DNA of 7,599 nt, taken from assembly GCA_002435875.1 (NCBI GenBank), contig DIVN01000239.1, forward strand, positions 1 through 7,599. Reading direction: 5' to 3'. Position 1 is the stretch's first letter; each line of letters opens with the position of its first letter. This document shows positions 6,558 through 7,599 of the stretch, piece after piece. The notes beneath the pieces were generated by a model. The model ran no database searches. It had not been told where the DNA came from and worked only from the letters and a program-made list of their open reading frames with translations. Origin of the DNA: Anaerolineales bacterium UBA6131. GTDB taxonomy: Bacteria > Chloroflexota > Anaerolineae > UBA2200. A program made the translations under genes and the position numbers.

Positions 6558-7415
6558 CTAGAGGCACTCTTTGCGGGCGACGGCTGGCTCTTGCACCTGG
6601 GTCTGCGCACCATGGCCGTTGCGTCGCAGCAGCATGTCAACCTGGCCAAGGTCCACCCGCGAGGTCATGTCAAACGAGAGCGGGGTTACGGAAACAATCC
6701 GCTCTACAGCCACGGCCCAGATATCAGAATCCGGCTCGGCATGGCTGTAGTCATGCAGAATGTGGTGGCGCATGCTGCCTCGTCGATCCTCGCCCTGGCG
6801 GGGCTGCGGCACATGGTAGCGGGCGCGGGACATGCGCGTCAAGCGCCATGGCGTCTCGGGCGTAGCGGTTTGCGGCACGTTGACGTTCAGCACGTCAATG
6901 TCGCCAGGCAGCTCGGCCTTGAGCCAACGCGAGGCGAAGACGTGGGTGAAGGCTGCGGCTACGGAATAGTCCGCATAGCCCTCGGGGACGGTGCGCCAAG
7001 TGTTGCCGATGTCCAGCGACATGGCCAGCGCAGGAATGCCCAACAACGCGCATTGCAGCGCGGCACCGACGGTGCCGGATACACCGATATCATCGCCCAG
7101 ATTCGTGCCCCAGTTGATCCCGGAGACGATCAGGTTGGGCCGTCGTGGCGCCCATTCGAGGACAGCGTTGTCCACCAGACGTGAGGGAGGCAGATCGAAG
7201 GCCATGGCACGCACGCTGCAGCCATCGATCTCGCGCATCGATTCGGTCATGGCGCCAGTGGTCCCCTCGCCCAAGGAGCGGCTGGCCCCCGACCATTGGC
7301 GACTGGGAGCAGCCACCAACACTTCGCCAAGCGGCAGCAAGGCACGCACGGCAGCCCAAAGGCCCGGTGCCTCCACGCCGTCATCGTTTGTGACAAGGAT
7401 CAACGGATCAGACAT
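6558..7415 (-). CDS. surE: 5'/3'-nucleotidase SurE
   Basis: This 285-residue protein is SurE, a divalent-metal-dependent phosphatase that removes phosphate from nucleoside monophosphates in the cytoplasm and is linked to stationary-phase survival. It has ILVTNDDGVEAPGL (6-19) with metal-binding Asp11 and Asp12, APSRQWSGASRSL (36-48) with the SGxS loop, SGINWGTNLGDDIGVSGTVG (98-117) with the metal-binding Asn, and GIPALAMS (126-133). The C-terminal part includes the HDYSHAEPDSDIWAV region typical of the family (usually TDxxAxxxGxxSITPL, here VERIVSVTPLSFDM). ATG at 7415 is the start because AGGAG at 7428-7424 lies 8 bases before it and the family begins there; an in-frame start further upstream (7490) lies inside the PAP2 gene. 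It is 11 bases after the PAP2 stop and 40 bases before the UbiA-family start. Confidence 0.93.
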   Translation of the reverse strand: MSDPLILVTNDDGVEAPGLWAAVRALLPLGEVLVAAPSRQWSGASRSLGEGTTGAMTESMREIDGCSVRAMAFDLPPSRLVDNAVLEWAPRRPNLIVSGINWGTNLGDDIGVSGTVGAALQCALLGIPALAMSLDIGNTWRTVPEGYADYSVAAAFTHVFASRWLKAELPGDIDVLNVNVPQTATPETPWRLTRMSRARYHVPQPRQGEDRRGSMRHHILHDYSHAEPDSDIWAVAVERIVSVTPLSFDMTSRVDLGQVDMLLRRNGHGAQTQVQEPAVARKECL

Positions 7416-7423
7416 GAACACGA

Positions 7424-7428
7424 CTCCT
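7424..7428 (-). promoter_or_regulatory. Ribosome binding site of surE
   Basis: AGGAG on the minus strand overlaps the TAG stop codon of the upstream PAP2 gene and is 8 bases before ATG 7415. It fixes the surE start and links its translation to the gene before it. Confidence 0.75.
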
Positions 7429-7599
7429 ATGAAATAAGTACCAAGCAGCCGCAAGCAGAGCTCAGGGGCTGCTGATGGGTTAGCGACCAAAGCATACTCA
7501 AGACCGCAAGGCCGAGCAAGGCACCGCCGACCGTCTCGGCAAGAGGGTGGCGCCCCAGGTGCACGCGCGACCAGGCGACCCCGGGCCCCCCTGCCCAGA
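7427..7599 (-). CDS. PAP2-superfamily phosphatase, C-terminal part only
   Basis: The window edge cuts this gene, so only its last 56 residues are visible. They read in frame to TAG at 7429-7427. The piece contains AWSRVHLGRHPLAETVGGAL, which matches the third PAP2 motif (SRxxLGxHxxxDVxxGxxxG), including the catalytic His; Glu replaces the more common Asp after it. A hydrophobic helix follows (ALLGLAVLSMLWSL), as expected in membrane-bound PAP2 enzymes. The family hydrolyses lipid phosphates and diphosphates, including polyprenyl diphosphates and phosphatidic acid. The stop codon overlaps the ribosome site of surE, so the two genes are closely linked. The substrate cannot be told from this piece. 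Confidence 0.8.
   Translation of the reverse strand, partial: WAGGPGVAWSRVHLGRHPLAETVGGALLGLAVLSMLWSLTHQQPLSSACGCLVLIS

Noticed and set aside
6558..7490. SurE start at 7490, giving 25 extra residues
   Set aside because: The extra part overlaps the PAP2 coding end in another frame, and the SurE family begins at MSDPLILVTNDDG; AGGAG precedes 7415.

Overview
The window looks like a GC-rich bacterial chromosome segment. The most likely source is a member of the Chloroflexota (Anaerolineae or Caldilineae-like). That is an inference from two things: the membrane-anchored, Thr/Pro-linker, concanavalin-like protein at 2017-2823, a style common in that phylum, and the type of integrase-core transposase at the left edge. 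No rRNA, tRNA or CRISPR array is visible.

Layout: (1) 1-1342 holds the remains of an insertion sequence. Its DDE transposase still shows all three catalytic residues, but two frameshifts split the reading frame; the first coincides with about 23 extra, partly palindromic bases. (2) 1300-1410 is a short regulatory stretch with an inverted repeat, a candidate promoter and a small leader hairpin. (3) 1411-3408 is a tight plus-strand cluster: a nitroreductase-family flavoprotein, a membrane-anchored protein with a jelly-roll-like outer domain, and a GNAT acetyltransferase. (4) 7599-3367 is a five-gene minus-strand run, in transcription order: the C-terminus of a PAP2 phosphatase (cut by the window edge), SurE nucleotidase, a UbiA-family membrane prenyltransferase, a radical SAM/SPASM enzyme, and a long-chain polyprenyl diphosphate synthase. 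Gaps between these genes are 11, 40 and 20 bases, and the last pair overlap by 4 bases. The two clusters converge and overlap by 42 bases at 3367-3408.

The minus-strand run is the most interesting part. A polyprenyl diphosphate synthase and a UbiA prenyltransferase together make and transfer a long isoprenoid chain. A SPASM radical SAM enzyme sits translationally coupled between them, and two phosphatase-type genes lie upstream. This could be a pathway for a prenylated quinone, lipid or cofactor with a radical modification step; the product cannot be read from sequence. The radical SAM gene is cut by one in-frame amber codon (5259-5261) between its CxxxCxxC cluster motif and its GGEP motif, while everything on both sides is intact. 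It is therefore a very recent pseudogene, a sequencing error, or a read-through case. Five of the eight non-transposon genes here end in TAG, which argues against general amber reassignment.
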